From: Paraburkholderia acidipaludis NBRC 101816
Lineage (GTDB): Bacteria; Pseudomonadota; Gammaproteobacteria; Burkholderiales; Burkholderiaceae
Direction of reading: 5' to 3'
Length of the DNA: 64,000 bases
Assembly (NCBI RefSeq): GCF_000684975.1
Contig: NZ_BAXZ01000004.1
Location: 1 to 64,000 of the forward strand
The position numbers and the translations under genes were made by a program. Below are positions 50,102 to 59,526 of the stretch, piece after piece; positions within the stretch are counted from its first letter, which is position 1; every line of letters begins with the position of its first letter. The notes beneath the pieces are model-generated. The model was not told the origin of the DNA, did no database searches, and saw only the letters and a list, made by a program, of their open reading frames with translations.

Positions 50102-51570
50102 GCACGGCCCGTTCGATGCGGCCCGCCGGAGCCCGGCGAGCCGCGCGTTCGCTGCCAGCGGCGCCGGCCACCCGTACCCTTGCGCTCCATGACATGGGCG
50201 CGGCTTGCGCGCTGGTCTGCGGAGCATGGCTGGCGGCGTCACCGGTCGAAGCACACGGAGTACACGAAGCGCGCGCGCATGTCGGCGCCCCCGCCACGAT
50301 CACCTACGTCACGCGCGCCGGCGACTCGCTGTACAACGTGGCCACGCGCTATTTGCGCGACCCTTCCGACTGGGTGCAGCTCGCCCGTCTGAACCATGTG
50401 AGCGCGCCACGCCACCTGCAGCCCGGCACCGCGCTGCGCGTGCCGGTTGCGCTGCTGCGCGAGGACGGCCTGAGCGCGAAGGTGATCGCCACGAGCGGGC
50501 CCGCTACGCACGCGTTCCGCAACGAGCCGTCGCTGCCGCTGGTCGTGGGGTCGAGCCTCGTCGAAGGCGACCGCCTGCAGACCGGCAAGGACGGATTCGC
50601 TACGCTCGAACTGTCCGACGGCACCCACCTGATCATTCCCCCCGACACCTCGCTCGAACTCGGCACGCTGCGCCAGACGGCGCTGACCGGCACGACCGAC
50701 CGCATCGTCAACCTGCAGCACGGCGAGGTCGACAGTGAAGTCACGCATGCTACGCGCAAGGACGACCGCTTCCAGATCCGTTCGCCTTCCGTGGTCGCCG
50801 GGGTGCGCGGCACGAGTTTTCGCGTAAGTTACGACGGCGGCAACGCGTCGACGGCGGTCGAGGTGCTGGACGGCGCGGTGGGCGTCGACGCGGCGCACGG
50901 CGGGGCGGGCGCGCCCGCTGCGGGCATGCCGCTCGCCGCTTCCACGCAGCTCGTCACGGCCCGCCACGGCAGTCTGACGACGGCGGGCGGCGCGGTTGGC
51001 GGCCCGGTGGCACTGCTCGACGCGCCCACTATCGCGAATCCGTCGAAGGTGCAGGACGACGCGAACGTCGCTTTCGACGTTGTGCCGGTCGACGGCGCGC
51101 GCGGCTATCGCTTGCAGATCGGGCGCGACGCCGGGCTGCTCGAGATGATCCACGACGAGCGTTTCGATTCGCCTCATGCGGACGTCGGCGCGCTGGCGGA
51201 CGGCACTTACTTCGTCCGCGTCATAGCCATCGACCAGAGCGGCCTCGAAGGCATGCCGAGCACCTATGCATTCGAGCGCCGGCGCGTTGCGCTCGGCACG
51301 TCGGCGGGGCGGGTCGACGGCACGCACAACTATGCGTTCCGCTGGTTCGTCGACCAGAGCGCGGCGAACCTGCATTTCCGCTTCATCCTCGCGGCCGCGC
51401 CGGACCTGCACGTGCCGCTCGTCGACCGCACGGATCTCTCGGGCGGAGAAGTCGTGGTGAGCGATCTACCCAAGGGCGTGTACTACTGGACCGTGATCGC
51501 CGAGCAGTTCGACAACGGCCGTTACTACCAGAAGGCCAGCCCCGTTCAGTCGTTCCGGCTCGACTGGTGA
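50098..51570 (+). CDS. Exported LysM-FecR domain protein
   Basis: The 490-residue product has a long, Arg/Ala-rich N-terminus with a hydrophobic signal segment (about 34-52, cleavage near VEA-HG), a LysM domain (about 68-118, YVTRAGDSLYNVATRYLRDP), a FecR domain (about 150-270 with VAGVRGTSFRVSYDG) and two C-terminal beta-sandwich repeats (YRLQIGRDAG; LHFRFILAA). It probably binds peptidoglycan and senses or transmits envelope state. It lies between the regulator and the kinase genes with overlaps on both sides. Confidence 0.85.
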   Translation: MSTARSMRPAGARRAARSLPAAPATRTLALHDMGAACALVCGAWLAASPVEAHGVHEARAHVGAPATITYVTRAGDSLYNVATRYLRDPSDWVQLARLNHVSAPRHLQPGTALRVPVALLREDGLSAKVIATSGPATHAFRNEPSLPLVVGSSLVEGDRLQTGKDGFATLELSDGTHLIIPPDTSLELGTLRQTALTGTTDRIVNLQHGEVDSEVTHATRKDDRFQIRSPSVVAGVRGTSFRVSYDGGNASTAVEVLDGAVGVDAAHGGAGAPAAGMPLAASTQLVTARHGSLTTAGGAVGGPVALLDAPTIANPSKVQDDANVAFDVVPVDGARGYRLQIGRDAGLLEMIHDERFDSPHADVGALADGTYFVRVIAIDQSGLEGMPSTYAFERRRVALGTSAGRVDGTHNYAFRWFVDQSAANLHFRFILAAAPDLHVPLVDRTDLSGGEVVVSDLPKGVYYWTVIAEQFDNGRYYQKASPVQSFRLDW

Positions 51571-51581
51571 CGAGGCCCGTC

Positions 51582-54005
51582 ATGAGCGTCAAGCCGCGTC
51601 AGCGCCTTGGCCGCTCGGTCGGGCGCCGCTTCCGCTTCGAGTGGGTGGGCGTGAGCTGCGCAGGCATCGCCATCGTGCTGCTGAGCGTCGTATGGCACTG
51701 GACTTCGGGCGCCGACCATCTCGTCTACGACCACTTTCTCACCGCGCGCTCGCACCCCGTGTCGCCCGACATCGTCATCGTCGAGATCGACAATGCGAGC
51801 GTCACGGCGCTGGGGCGCTGGCCCTGGCCGCGCAGCGTTCACGCGCGGCTCGTCGACCAGCTCGCGAAGGCAGGCGCGGCCGCCGTGGTCTACGACGTGC
51901 TCTTCACCGAGCCTTCGCCTGACGACGCGCGCCTCGCCGAGGCGCTCGCCGCGCGTCCGGTCTATCTGCCGATCCTGCTGTCGCCGGCCGACGAAGCCGG
52001 CAACCGTCAGGCCGTGCTGCCCGTCGCGCCGCTCGCGAAGGCGGCCGCGGGGCTCGGGCATATCAATCTCGAGGTGGACAGCGACGGCATCGTGCGCAGC
52101 GTCGCGCTCTTCGAGGGCGACGCGCATCAGCGCTGGCCGCAGCTCATGGTGCCGCTCTGGCGCGCGGTGCGCGCCGGCAAGGTCGCGCTGGCGGACGGCG
52201 TGCCGCGCGCCATGCACGGCGCCGATCTGACGCTCGCGGACGGCCCCGACAGCGAGGCGCGCTTTCTGATCCCGTTCAGCACGACCGCGCAGACGTATCG
52301 CAGGGTGTCGTTCGACGACGTGCTGCAAGGCCGCGTGCCGCCCGACGTGCTGCGCGGGCGGGTGGTGGTGGTCGGCGTCACGGCTTCGGGCCTCTTCGAC
52401 CGGTTCGCGACGCCGCTCTCGGGTACGCTGGGCCCGCTGCCGGGCGTCTACATTCACGCGAGCGTCCTCGACACCCTGCTTTCGGGCACCGCCATCGAGC
52501 CCGCCTCGACCTTCTGGGTCGCGCTCGCCACGCTTGTTCCGCTTGCCCTGCTGCTGGCGGGATTTCTCGTGGTCTCGCCGCGGATCGCGCTCCTGCTTGC
52601 GGCGCTGCTGGGCGCGGCGTCGTTCGGCGCGAGCGCGGCGCTGCTCTACGGGGCGCGCATCTGGCTGAGCCCGGTGCCCTCGATCGTCGTGCTGCTCGTG
52701 GTCTATCCGATGTGGAGCTGGCGCCGTCTCGAGATGACGATGGCGTACCTGCGCAAGGAGCTGCGCCAGCTTGCCGACGAGCCGTATCTGCTGCCCGAAG
52801 CGCCCAGCACCCGCCGCGAATTCGGGGGCGATGCGCTCGAGCAGCAGATGGCGCTGATGGCCCAGGCCGCGCAGCGGCTCCAGGACATGCGCCGCTTCGT
52901 GTGGGACAGCCTCGATTCCGTGCCGGAGCCGATTCTCGTCGCCGATCTGCGCGGCTCCGTGCTGATCGCCAACCATGCGGCGCGCGAGTCGTTCGACCGG
53001 CTCGGCATTGGCGCGGCGGAAGGCCGGCCGATGGCCGCCGTGTTCGGCGGCTTCACGCTCGTCAAGCCGATCGACCCCAGCCCCGAGGCGATGGCGTTCG
53101 CGCATGCACACTGGCCCGCGCCGCTCGATCCGGCGCGCGGCGAATTCGCCGAACTCATGGAGCGCGGCGTGGAAGTTCGCGCGGGCGACGGCAGCGACTA
53201 CCTGCTGCGCTATGCGCGCTGCACCAACGCTCAGGGCCAGGCGGTGGGCTGGATCGCGGGCCTCGTCGACGTCACCGCGCTGCACGATGCCGAGCGCCAG
53301 CGCGAAGACGCACTGAGGCTGCTTTCGCACGACATGCGCTCGCCCCAGGCGTCGATCGTCGCGCTGGTGGAGACGGAGCGCGAGCGCGGCACGCTGAGCG
53401 CGGGCCCGGTGGGCGAAGTGATGGACCGCATCGAACGCTATGCGCGGCGCGCGCTCACGCTCGCGGACGACTTCGTGCAGCTCGCGCGCGCGGAGTCGCA
53501 GGTGTACGTGCTCGAGCCGGCGAGTCTCGCCGACCTCCTGATCGACGCGAGCGACGAAGTCTGGCCGCAGGCGCACGCGAAGCGCATCCAGATCGAGACC
53601 GTGTTCGAGGACGATCAGATGGGCTGGATCAGCGCCGATCGCTCGCTGATCACGCGGGCGCTGGTGAATCTCCTGAACAACGCCGTCAAGTACAGCCCAC
53701 CCGATACGCGAATTGTCTGTACTATCTCAGGCACGGCGGCCAGCGCGGCGCCGCAGGCGGCGCGCGTGATCTGCTCGATTCGCGACGAAGGCTACGGCAT
53801 TTCGCTCGAAGACCAGGCGCGGCTTTTCGAGCCTTTCCAGCGCTTTCATGCGGAGCAGCGGCCCGAGGTGAGCGGGGCCGGGCTCGGCATGGCGTTCGTG
53901 AAGACGGTCGTGACGCGTCACGGCGGCGAGATCGGTGTGGAGAGCGAACCCGGCAAGGGCACGACGCTGAGAATGTCGCTTCCCGCGCTCGACGCGCCCG
54001 TCTGA
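51582..54005 (+). CDS. CHASE2 sensor histidine kinase
   Basis: About 807 residues: an N-terminal helix, an extracytoplasmic CHASE2 domain (about 40-320), three clustered helices (about 325-395), a PAS-like segment (about 435-560), HisKA with phosphoacceptor His583 in LLSHDMRSPQ, and HATPase_c with LVNLLNNAVKYSP, RDEGYGIS and GAGLGMAF boxes. ATG at 51582 has GAGG upstream; a GTG at 51567 overlapping the previous stop is the alternative. It would phosphorylate the regulator at 49400, with the LysM-FecR protein as a likely periplasmic partner. Confidence 0.9.
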   Translation: MSVKPRQRLGRSVGRRFRFEWVGVSCAGIAIVLLSVVWHWTSGADHLVYDHFLTARSHPVSPDIVIVEIDNASVTALGRWPWPRSVHARLVDQLAKAGAAAVVYDVLFTEPSPDDARLAEALAARPVYLPILLSPADEAGNRQAVLPVAPLAKAAAGLGHINLEVDSDGIVRSVALFEGDAHQRWPQLMVPLWRAVRAGKVALADGVPRAMHGADLTLADGPDSEARFLIPFSTTAQTYRRVSFDDVLQGRVPPDVLRGRVVVVGVTASGLFDRFATPLSGTLGPLPGVYIHASVLDTLLSGTAIEPASTFWVALATLVPLALLLAGFLVVSPRIALLLAALLGAASFGASAALLYGARIWLSPVPSIVVLLVVYPMWSWRRLEMTMAYLRKELRQLADEPYLLPEAPSTRREFGGDALEQQMALMAQAAQRLQDMRRFVWDSLDSVPEPILVADLRGSVLIANHAARESFDRLGIGAAEGRPMAAVFGGFTLVKPIDPSPEAMAFAHAHWPAPLDPARGEFAELMERGVEVRAGDGSDYLLRYARCTNAQGQAVGWIAGLVDVTALHDAERQREDALRLLSHDMRSPQASIVALVETERERGTLSAGPVGEVMDRIERYARRALTLADDFVQLARAESQVYVLEPASLADLLIDASDEVWPQAHAKRIQIETVFEDDQMGWISADRSLITRALVNLLNNAVKYSPPDTRIVCTISGTAASAAPQAARVICSIRDEGYGISLEDQARLFEPFQRFHAEQRPEVSGAGLGMAFVKTVVTRHGGEIGVESEPGKGTTLRMSLPALDAPV

Positions 54006-54117
54006 AACACCGTCTTGCCGTCCTGCCGGCTGGCGGTCCTGCGCCGCCCTCCCGCGATGCCCGTATGATGTCGCAAGCCGCCTCGATGGGTTGGCAGTGA
54101 GTTCGATGGAGTTTGCG

Positions 54118-54756
54118 GTGAAGATCCTGTTGACGGTATGCCTCTTTCCGATGGCCGGCGCGCTGGCCGGCTGCGCCGGCGTGAACGCCGACGTGAGCGC
54201 GCGCGGCGCCTTGCCTGACGCGGGCCAGCGTACCGTGGTCTATCGTCTGGCGCGCACGCCGGCCGAGGCTCAGGCCACGTCGAATCCTCCGTACGACGCC
54301 TTGTTGCGCGATGGCCTCGCGAAGCGCGGCTTCGTGGAGGGCGGGCCGGAGAAGGCGGTCTACGTGGTTTCCGTTGCCTGGTCGACGCGACCGGCCGATG
54401 TGGGCGTGGCCCAGGGCGACTGCGCGCCGGCTTGCGAGCCGGCTGCCGGCCCGTCGTTTCCGTGGTTCGGGCGCCCCTACGTGCATACGCTCACGCTGCG
54501 TTTCTTCGCGCTGCCCGGCGGCGCCGAGGCGTACCGCGTGAGCGTCGCGAAGCACGACCGCGACGCCAATGCCCAGGCGGCGCTGCCCTATCTCGTCGCG
54601 GGGGCGCTTGCGCAGCTGCCTTATGCGAGTGGGGTGAGCGGGGCCGGCGCGCCGCAATGGCGCGTGAAGTTGCGCGAGGCGGGGGCGGGAGGCGAGGGCA
54701 GCGCGGGCGCGCTGCCGGAAGTCATTTCGGTGAAGGCGGCTGCCCCGGCGCAGTGA
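54118..54756 (+). CDS. Probable lipoprotein of unknown function
   Basis: Read from the GTG at 54118 (TGGAG six bases upstream), the protein begins MKILLTVCLFPMAGALAGC, a lipoprotein signal with lipobox LAGC at Cys19; an ATG at 54106 adds four residues. The mature part has YDALLRDGLAKRGF and a region around VYVVSVAWSTRP resembling DUF4136-type envelope proteins, but I am not sure of the family. It follows the kinase gene by 112 bases on the same strand. Confidence 0.7.
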   Translation: MKILLTVCLFPMAGALAGCAGVNADVSARGALPDAGQRTVVYRLARTPAEAQATSNPPYDALLRDGLAKRGFVEGGPEKAVYVVSVAWSTRPADVGVAQGDCAPACEPAAGPSFPWFGRPYVHTLTLRFFALPGGAEAYRVSVAKHDRDANAQAALPYLVAGALAQLPYASGVSGAGAPQWRVKLREAGAGGEGSAGALPEVISVKAAAPAQ

Positions 54757-54760
54757 CCTC

Positions 54761-55435
54761 TCAGGCCGTGGACGGCCGATCCTCTTCGGCGCCGCCTTGC
54801 GGCCAGCGGTTCTCGTAGACGCATTCGCCGAGCGCGCGGCGCTCGGCCCAACGCTCCATCTCCAGCATCGGCTGCGGATAGAACCCGGCAACGTGGCCGA
54901 GGCACAGGATCGCCACCGGCTTGGCGCCCGCGGGCATGGCGAGCAGTTCGCGCACCTCGTCCACGTCGAAGATCGACACCCAGCCCATGCCTAGCCCTTC
55001 GGCGCGCGCCGCGAGCCACATGTTCTGGATCGCGCAGGCCACCGAGGCGAGATCCATTTCGGGAAGCGTGCGCCGTCCGAAGATATGCGGCTCGCGGCGG
55101 TCCATCAGCGCGACGACGAGCAGCTCGCCGCATTCGCGCATGCCTTCCACCTTCAGCTTCATGAACTCGTCGTGCCGCTTGCCCAGCGCGTCGGCGGTGG
55201 CAAGGCGCTCGCGCTCGACCGCCGCGTGCAGTTGCGTGCGCAACGTTGCGTCGGTGATCCGCACGATACGCCATGGCTGCATGAAGCCCACGCTCGGCGC
55301 GTGATGCGCGGCGTCCAGCAGGCGCCGCAGCGTGGCCGGATCGACGGGGCCGGGCACGAAGTGCCGCATGTCGCGCCGTTCGTAGATCGCGCGGTACACC
55401 GCCGCGCGCTCGGCTTCGTCAAAGGGTTGAGCCAT
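54761..55435 (-). CDS. bluB: 5,6-dimethylbenzimidazole synthase
   Basis: A 224-residue nitroreductase-fold enzyme that cleaves FMNH2 with O2 to form the lower ligand of B12. Family segments: RRDMRHFVPGPVD, HHAPSVGFMQPWRIVRI, GRRTLPEMDLASVACAIQNMWLAARAEGLGMGWVSIFD (in parts) and LCLGHVAGFYPQPMLE. The ATG at 55435 lies within the 3' end of cobB (17-base overlap), so it is the last gene of the minus-strand cobalamin operon. Confidence 0.92.
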   Translation of the reverse strand: MAQPFDEAERAAVYRAIYERRDMRHFVPGPVDPATLRRLLDAAHHAPSVGFMQPWRIVRITDATLRTQLHAAVERERLATADALGKRHDEFMKLKVEGMRECGELLVVALMDRREPHIFGRRTLPEMDLASVACAIQNMWLAARAEGLGMGWVSIFDVDEVRELLAMPAGAKPVAILCLGHVAGFYPQPMLEMERWAERRALGECVYENRWPQGGAEEDRPSTA

Positions 55436-56738
55436 GAAAGAGTGCGGCCGTGAAAGCGGGATTGGAGGGCCACCAGGCATGCAGGTAGGTGGCGACGATC
55501 GGGCCGTGGCGGTAGAGCGGCTCGCCCGCCGCGCCCGTCTGCGCATGACGCGCGACGAGCGTGGGCGCAAGCGGCGTGCTCACGCGCGAATAGTGGAACG
55601 TGTGGCCCCTGAGTGTGCCGTGGGCGCTATCGATCTGCTGCATGCCGAGCGCCGCGAAGCGCCGCTGCATGACCGCCTCGCCCGGCAGCAGGCCGAGCAT
55701 GGGCGTGCGGGCGCCTTCGGTATCGGTCAGGGCTTCGAGCAGCCAGAGCATGCCGCCGCATTCGGCGACGAGCGGCTTGTCCGTCTCCGCATGCGCGCGC
55801 AGCGACGCCGCGCTGCGGGCGTTGCGCGAGAGCGCCGCCGCGTGCAGTTCGGGGTAGCCGCCGGGCAGGTAGATCGCATCGGCGTTCGCCGGGGCGGCCT
55901 CGTCGGCGAGCGGCGAAAAATACGTCACGCGCGCGCCCAGGGCTTCGAGCAGCGCGACGTTCGCCGGATAGATGAACGAGAATGCGGCGTCACGCGCGAT
56001 GGCGATGTGCCGGTTTTCGAGCAGCCGCGGCAGGGGAGCCGAGTCGCTCGCGAGTGCGAATTCGACGGGCGGCGGCAGGTCGGCGAGCGCGGTTTGCGCG
56101 AGCGCGTCGGCGGCGCGTTCGATGCGTGCGTCGAGGTCGGCGATCTCGCTCGCCTGATGCAGGCCGAGATGCCGGTCGGGCAGTTCGATGAGCGCGTCGC
56201 CGGCCACATGGCCCAGCCAGAGAAGGTCGGCCGGCAAGGCTTCCTGCAGCATCCGCGCATGCCGCGCCGAGCCCACGCGGTTCGCGAGCACGCCATGAAA
56301 CGGGACTTCGGGGCGAAAGCGCGCGAGCCCGAACGCGACGGCGCCGAAGGTCTGCGCCATCGCCTTCGCCGAGATCACGGCCGCCACCGGCACGCCGAAG
56401 GTCGTGGCGAGATCGGCGCTGCTGGGCGTGCCGTCGAAGAGGCCCATGACGCCTTCGATCAGGATCAGGTCGGCTTCCTGCGCGGCCTGCGCGAGCAGCG
56501 CGCGGCAATGGTCCTCGCCCACCATCCACAGATCGAGCGACATGACCGGCGCGCCGCTTGCGCGCGCGAGGATCATCGGATCGAGAAAGTCCGGCCCGGT
56601 CTTGAAGACGCGCACGCGCCTGCCCGCGCGGCGGTGCAGGCGCGCGAGACCCGCCGTGAGCGTGGTCTTGCCCTGGCCCGAAGCGGGTGCGCTGACGAAG
56701 AGCGCGGGGCAAGCAACACTGGCAACGCGGTCAACCAT
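55419..56738 (-). CDS. cobB: Cobyrinic acid a,c-diamide synthase
   Basis: A 439-residue glutamine amidotransferase that amidates the a and c side chains of (hydrogeno)byrinic acid. The N-terminal P-loop region APASGQGKTTLTAGLARL is at about 17-34, FKTGPDFLDP at 45-54, and the C-terminal type I glutaminase domain has AIYLPGGYPELHA and the Cys nucleophile in VAECGGMLWLLEA, with a late catalytic His. It is four bases after cobO and overlaps bluB. Confidence 0.94.
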   Translation of the reverse strand: MVDRVASVACPALFVSAPASGQGKTTLTAGLARLHRRAGRRVRVFKTGPDFLDPMILARASGAPVMSLDLWMVGEDHCRALLAQAAQEADLILIEGVMGLFDGTPSSADLATTFGVPVAAVISAKAMAQTFGAVAFGLARFRPEVPFHGVLANRVGSARHARMLQEALPADLLWLGHVAGDALIELPDRHLGLHQASEIADLDARIERAADALAQTALADLPPPVEFALASDSAPLPRLLENRHIAIARDAAFSFIYPANVALLEALGARVTYFSPLADEAAPANADAIYLPGGYPELHAAALSRNARSAASLRAHAETDKPLVAECGGMLWLLEALTDTEGARTPMLGLLPGEAVMQRRFAALGMQQIDSAHGTLRGHTFHYSRVSTPLAPTLVARHAQTGAAGEPLYRHGPIVATYLHAWWPSNPAFTAALFHGSTL

Positions 56739-56742
56739 CGGC

Positions 56743-57345
56743 TCAGAACTCCACGCCCTTTTGCGCCTTCACGCCCTGCTCGCGGTACGGATGCTTCACG
56801 AGCCGCATTTCGGTGACGAGATCGGCGGCGTCGATCAGCGCGTCGGGCGCGTGGCGGCCCGTCACGACCACGTGCTGCAGCGGTCCGCGCGCGTTCAGCA
56901 CGGCGAGCACTTCGTCGAGCGGCAGGTACTCGTACTTGAGCACGGTGTTCAGCTCGTCGAGGATCACCATGCCGTACTCGCCGCTTTCGATCATGCGCTT
57001 CGCCTCGTTCCAGCCCTTGCGCGCGGTGGCGATATCGGCGTCGCGGTTCTGCGTGTTCCAGGTATAGCCGTCGCCCATCGTCACGAAGTCGCAGTGCGCG
57101 ATGCTGCCGAGAAAATCGCGTTCGGACGTGTGCAGCGCGCCCTTGATGAACTGCACGACGCCAAGCTTCATGCCGTGGCCCAGCACGCGCACGGCCATGC
57201 CGAAGGCCGCCGTGCTCTTGCCCTTGCCGTTGCCGGTGTTGACGATCAAAAGCCCTTTTTCGGCCGTGGCGGCCGCCTGCTTCTTTTCGTGGCCTTCACG
57301 GCGGCGTTGGGTCATGCGCAGGTGCGAATCGGGATCGGTTTTCAT
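56743..57345 (-). CDS. cobO: Cob(I)yrinic acid a,c-diamide adenosyltransferase
   Basis: A 200-residue CobO/BtuR-type enzyme adding the 5'-deoxyadenosyl group to cobalt. It has the modified P-loop NTGNGKGKSTAAFGMA (36-51), VVQFIKGAL, and VILDELNTVLKYEYL, and ends in RLVKHPYREQGVKAQKGVEF, the typical C-terminus. Four bases before cobB. Confidence 0.95.
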   Translation of the reverse strand: MKTDPDSHLRMTQRRREGHEKKQAAATAEKGLLIVNTGNGKGKSTAAFGMAVRVLGHGMKLGVVQFIKGALHTSERDFLGSIAHCDFVTMGDGYTWNTQNRDADIATARKGWNEAKRMIESGEYGMVILDELNTVLKYEYLPLDEVLAVLNARGPLQHVVVTGRHAPDALIDAADLVTEMRLVKHPYREQGVKAQKGVEF

Positions 57346-57402
57346 GGGCGAAACGAGGTTGGAGAATGCGGGGTTCTTGACGTGTGCGTATGCACGGTAA
57401 GC

Positions 57403-57867
57403 TCAGCGGGGCGCTTGCGCGATGGTGACGACCGCGGCCACCGCCACGGTCACGCCGTCCAGCGCGAGCTTGCCGCGCGCCAGCGGTCCGCCGCCGGCAG
57501 CGAGCCGGGCGCAAGGCTCGCTCACGCCGTCGACGCCGAACTTCGCGCGCGCTGCGCCTGATGGCCCGGCCTCGACCGGCATGGCGGCGATGGCTTGGCG
57601 CGCATACGCGCGCAGCGGCAGGCCGTGGGCCGCGCAGAACGCGAGCAGGGCGGGCTCGCCGGCTTTCGCGTCGAGCGTTCCCACGGCCGTTATGCGCGCG
57701 AGCGGCGTGTCGGCGAGCGCAGTCTGCACGGCGCGCTCGATCTGCGCGAGCGTCACGCCGCGGCGGCAGCCGATGCCGAGCGCGAGCGATGCCGGGCCGG
57801 TTGAACCTGACGAGCCTGGCGAGGCGGAGGGCACGGGTGACAGGCCTGCGGACGTAGCGGAATTCAC
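57403..57867 (-). CDS. Cobalamin biosynthesis CobE/CbiG C-terminal protein
   Basis: A 154-residue protein matching the CbiG C-terminal/CobE domain: LALGIGCRRGVTLAQIERAV, GTLDAKAGEPALLAFCAAHG and KFGVDGVSEPCARLAAG. It acts in the ring-contraction part of the pathway, with a precise role poorly known. The likely start is GTG at 57867, as no ATG exists near the start of homology; the Shine-Dalgarno is weak. It heads cobE-cobO-cobB-bluB, divergent from the riboswitch and cobW. Confidence 0.82.
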   Translation of the reverse strand: MNSATSAGLSPVPSASPGSSGSTGPASLALGIGCRRGVTLAQIERAVQTALADTPLARITAVGTLDAKAGEPALLAFCAAHGLPLRAYARQAIAAMPVEAGPSGAARAKFGVDGVSEPCARLAAGGGPLARGKLALDGVTVAVAAVVTIAQAPR

Positions 57868-58082
57868 GGTGAGCGCGTAGAAACTGGGCAGCGGATAAGG
57901 CGGTAGGCCAGGCAGTGGACCAGGGCGGCGCGGGCTTCGGCAACGTGCCCGGCGGATGCGCGCATACGATAGCACACGGCTTTTCGCGTCCGGGCGTGCG
58001 GCTTCGGCGCCAGGGGTAAACAACGGCGCGCGTTCGGGCCTTTCCTTGACGATCCCATGGCCCACGCCTACACTCGCACGCA

Positions 58083-58336
58083 CTCTGGTGCTCGCGCGCG
58101 CGTTCCTTGCGCGCGCAGTTAAACGGGAATCAGGGAGCCATCCCGGCGAGGGACCGGCCAACCTGAACTGCACCCGCAACGGTACAACGATCGCTTCGCC
58201 CCGCACGGGCGAGGCAAGCCGCTTCGATGCATGCGTGCCGCATGCAGGTCATGCCACTGCGCGGCCGGTCCATGAGGACCGGCGCGCGGGAAGGCGGAGC
58301 GGCGTTTCGTCAGTCCGGATACCGGCCAGACACGAG
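58083..58336 (+). promoter_or_regulatory. Cobalamin (B12) riboswitch
   Basis: The leader of cobW contains the conserved landmarks in order: CTGGTGC (58085), TTAAACGGGAATCAGGGAG (58119-58137), AACTGCACCCGCAACGG (58165-58181), GCCACTGCG (58254-58262) and the B12-box region CAGTCCGGATACCGGCC (58311-58327). Together these define an AdoCbl-sensing riboswitch, ending about 75 bases before the cobW ATG, so it probably acts on translation or early termination to repress cobW-cobN-chelatase when B12 is plentiful. Confidence 0.92.
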
Positions 58337-58410
58337 GGATTCGCGCTGCGGGGAGGCGGCGCCGGATCCATGCTCCACGCCCGCGGCCATTCGCGCCGAA
58401 GGAATACCTC

Positions 58411-59493
58411 ATGAACATGCGCAAGATCCCCGTCACCATCGTCACGGGCTTTCTCGGCAGCGGCAAAACCACGCTGCTGCGTCACATTCTTCAGCACGCG
58501 GGCGGCTTGCGCGTGGCGGTGATCGTCAACGAGTTCGGCGAGCTCGGCATCGACGGCGAAATTTTGCGCGGCTGCGGCATAGGCTGCGACGAGAACGGCA
58601 ACGAACGGGAAGGCCAGCTCTACGAACTGGCCAACGGGTGCCTGTGCTGCACCGTGCAGGAGGAGTTCTTCCCGGTGATGGAGCAACTGCTCGAGCGCCG
58701 CGGCGAGATCGATCACGTGCTGATCGAAACCTCGGGGCTCGCGCTGCCCAAGCCGCTCGTGCAGGCCTTCAACTGGCCGTCGATTCGCAACGCCTTCACG
58801 GTCGATGCGGTGGTGACGGTGGTGGATGGTCCCGCCGCCGCGAGCGGCCAGTTCGCCGAGAACCCCGAAGCCGTGGATGCGCAGCGCAAGGCCGACCCGA
58901 ATCTCGACCATGAGTCGCCGCTGCACGAACTGTTCGAAGATCAGCTTTCGGCCGCGGATCTCGTGATCCTCAACAAGACCGATCTGATCGAGGCGGCGGC
59001 GCAGGATGCGCTCATCGAAGAGCTGCGCGAGGAACTGCCGCCGCAGGTGAAGATCGTGCGCGCGCAGCATGGGCAGCTCGATCTGCACACGCTGCTCGGG
59101 CTCGAAGCGGCTTCGGAGGAAAGCATCCATCTGCGCCACGACCACCACGGTTCCGCCGACGATGCCGATCATCACCACGACGAATTCGATTCGGTTGTCG
59201 TGACGGCCAGGGTGGCGTCGCGCGAGGGCGCGATCGAGGCACTACGGCGCCTCGTGGATGCGCACACGATCTATCGCGTGAAGGGCTTCGCCGCGCTGCC
59301 CGGCGCGCCGATGCGGCTCGTGGTGCAGGGCGTGGGGCGCCGTTTCGACAGCTACTTCGACCGCCGCTGGAACGAGCAGGAAGCCGCAGCGCAGCCGCTC
59401 GCGAGCCGCTTCGTGCTGATCGGCGAGGATCTCGACGCCGCCACGCTGCAACGCGCATTCGAAGCCGCGCTCGAACCGGCCGCGCTGGCCTGA
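58411..59493 (+). CDS. cobW: CobW, G3E-family GTPase / metal chaperone
   Basis: A 360-residue GTPase with P-loop GFLGSGKTTLL (13-23), the metal-binding GCLCC (Cys78, Cys80, Cys81), ILNKTDL for guanine recognition, and a His/Asp-rich loop HDHHGSADDADHHHD (about 248-262) before the C-terminal CobW_C domain. CobW is thought to deliver Co2+ to the cobaltochelatase, matching its place before cobN. It is the first gene under the B12 riboswitch. Confidence 0.94.
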   Translation: MNMRKIPVTIVTGFLGSGKTTLLRHILQHAGGLRVAVIVNEFGELGIDGEILRGCGIGCDENGNEREGQLYELANGCLCCTVQEEFFPVMEQLLERRGEIDHVLIETSGLALPKPLVQAFNWPSIRNAFTVDAVVTVVDGPAAASGQFAENPEAVDAQRKADPNLDHESPLHELFEDQLSAADLVILNKTDLIEAAAQDALIEELREELPPQVKIVRAQHGQLDLHTLLGLEAASEESIHLRHDHHGSADDADHHHDEFDSVVVTARVASREGAIEALRRLVDAHTIYRVKGFAALPGAPMRLVVQGVGRRFDSYFDRRWNEQEAAAQPLASRFVLIGEDLDAATLQRAFEAALEPAALA

Positions 59494-59526
59494 TCGGCGC
59501 ACGCTAACCGCAGCGGCCTTTCTCTC

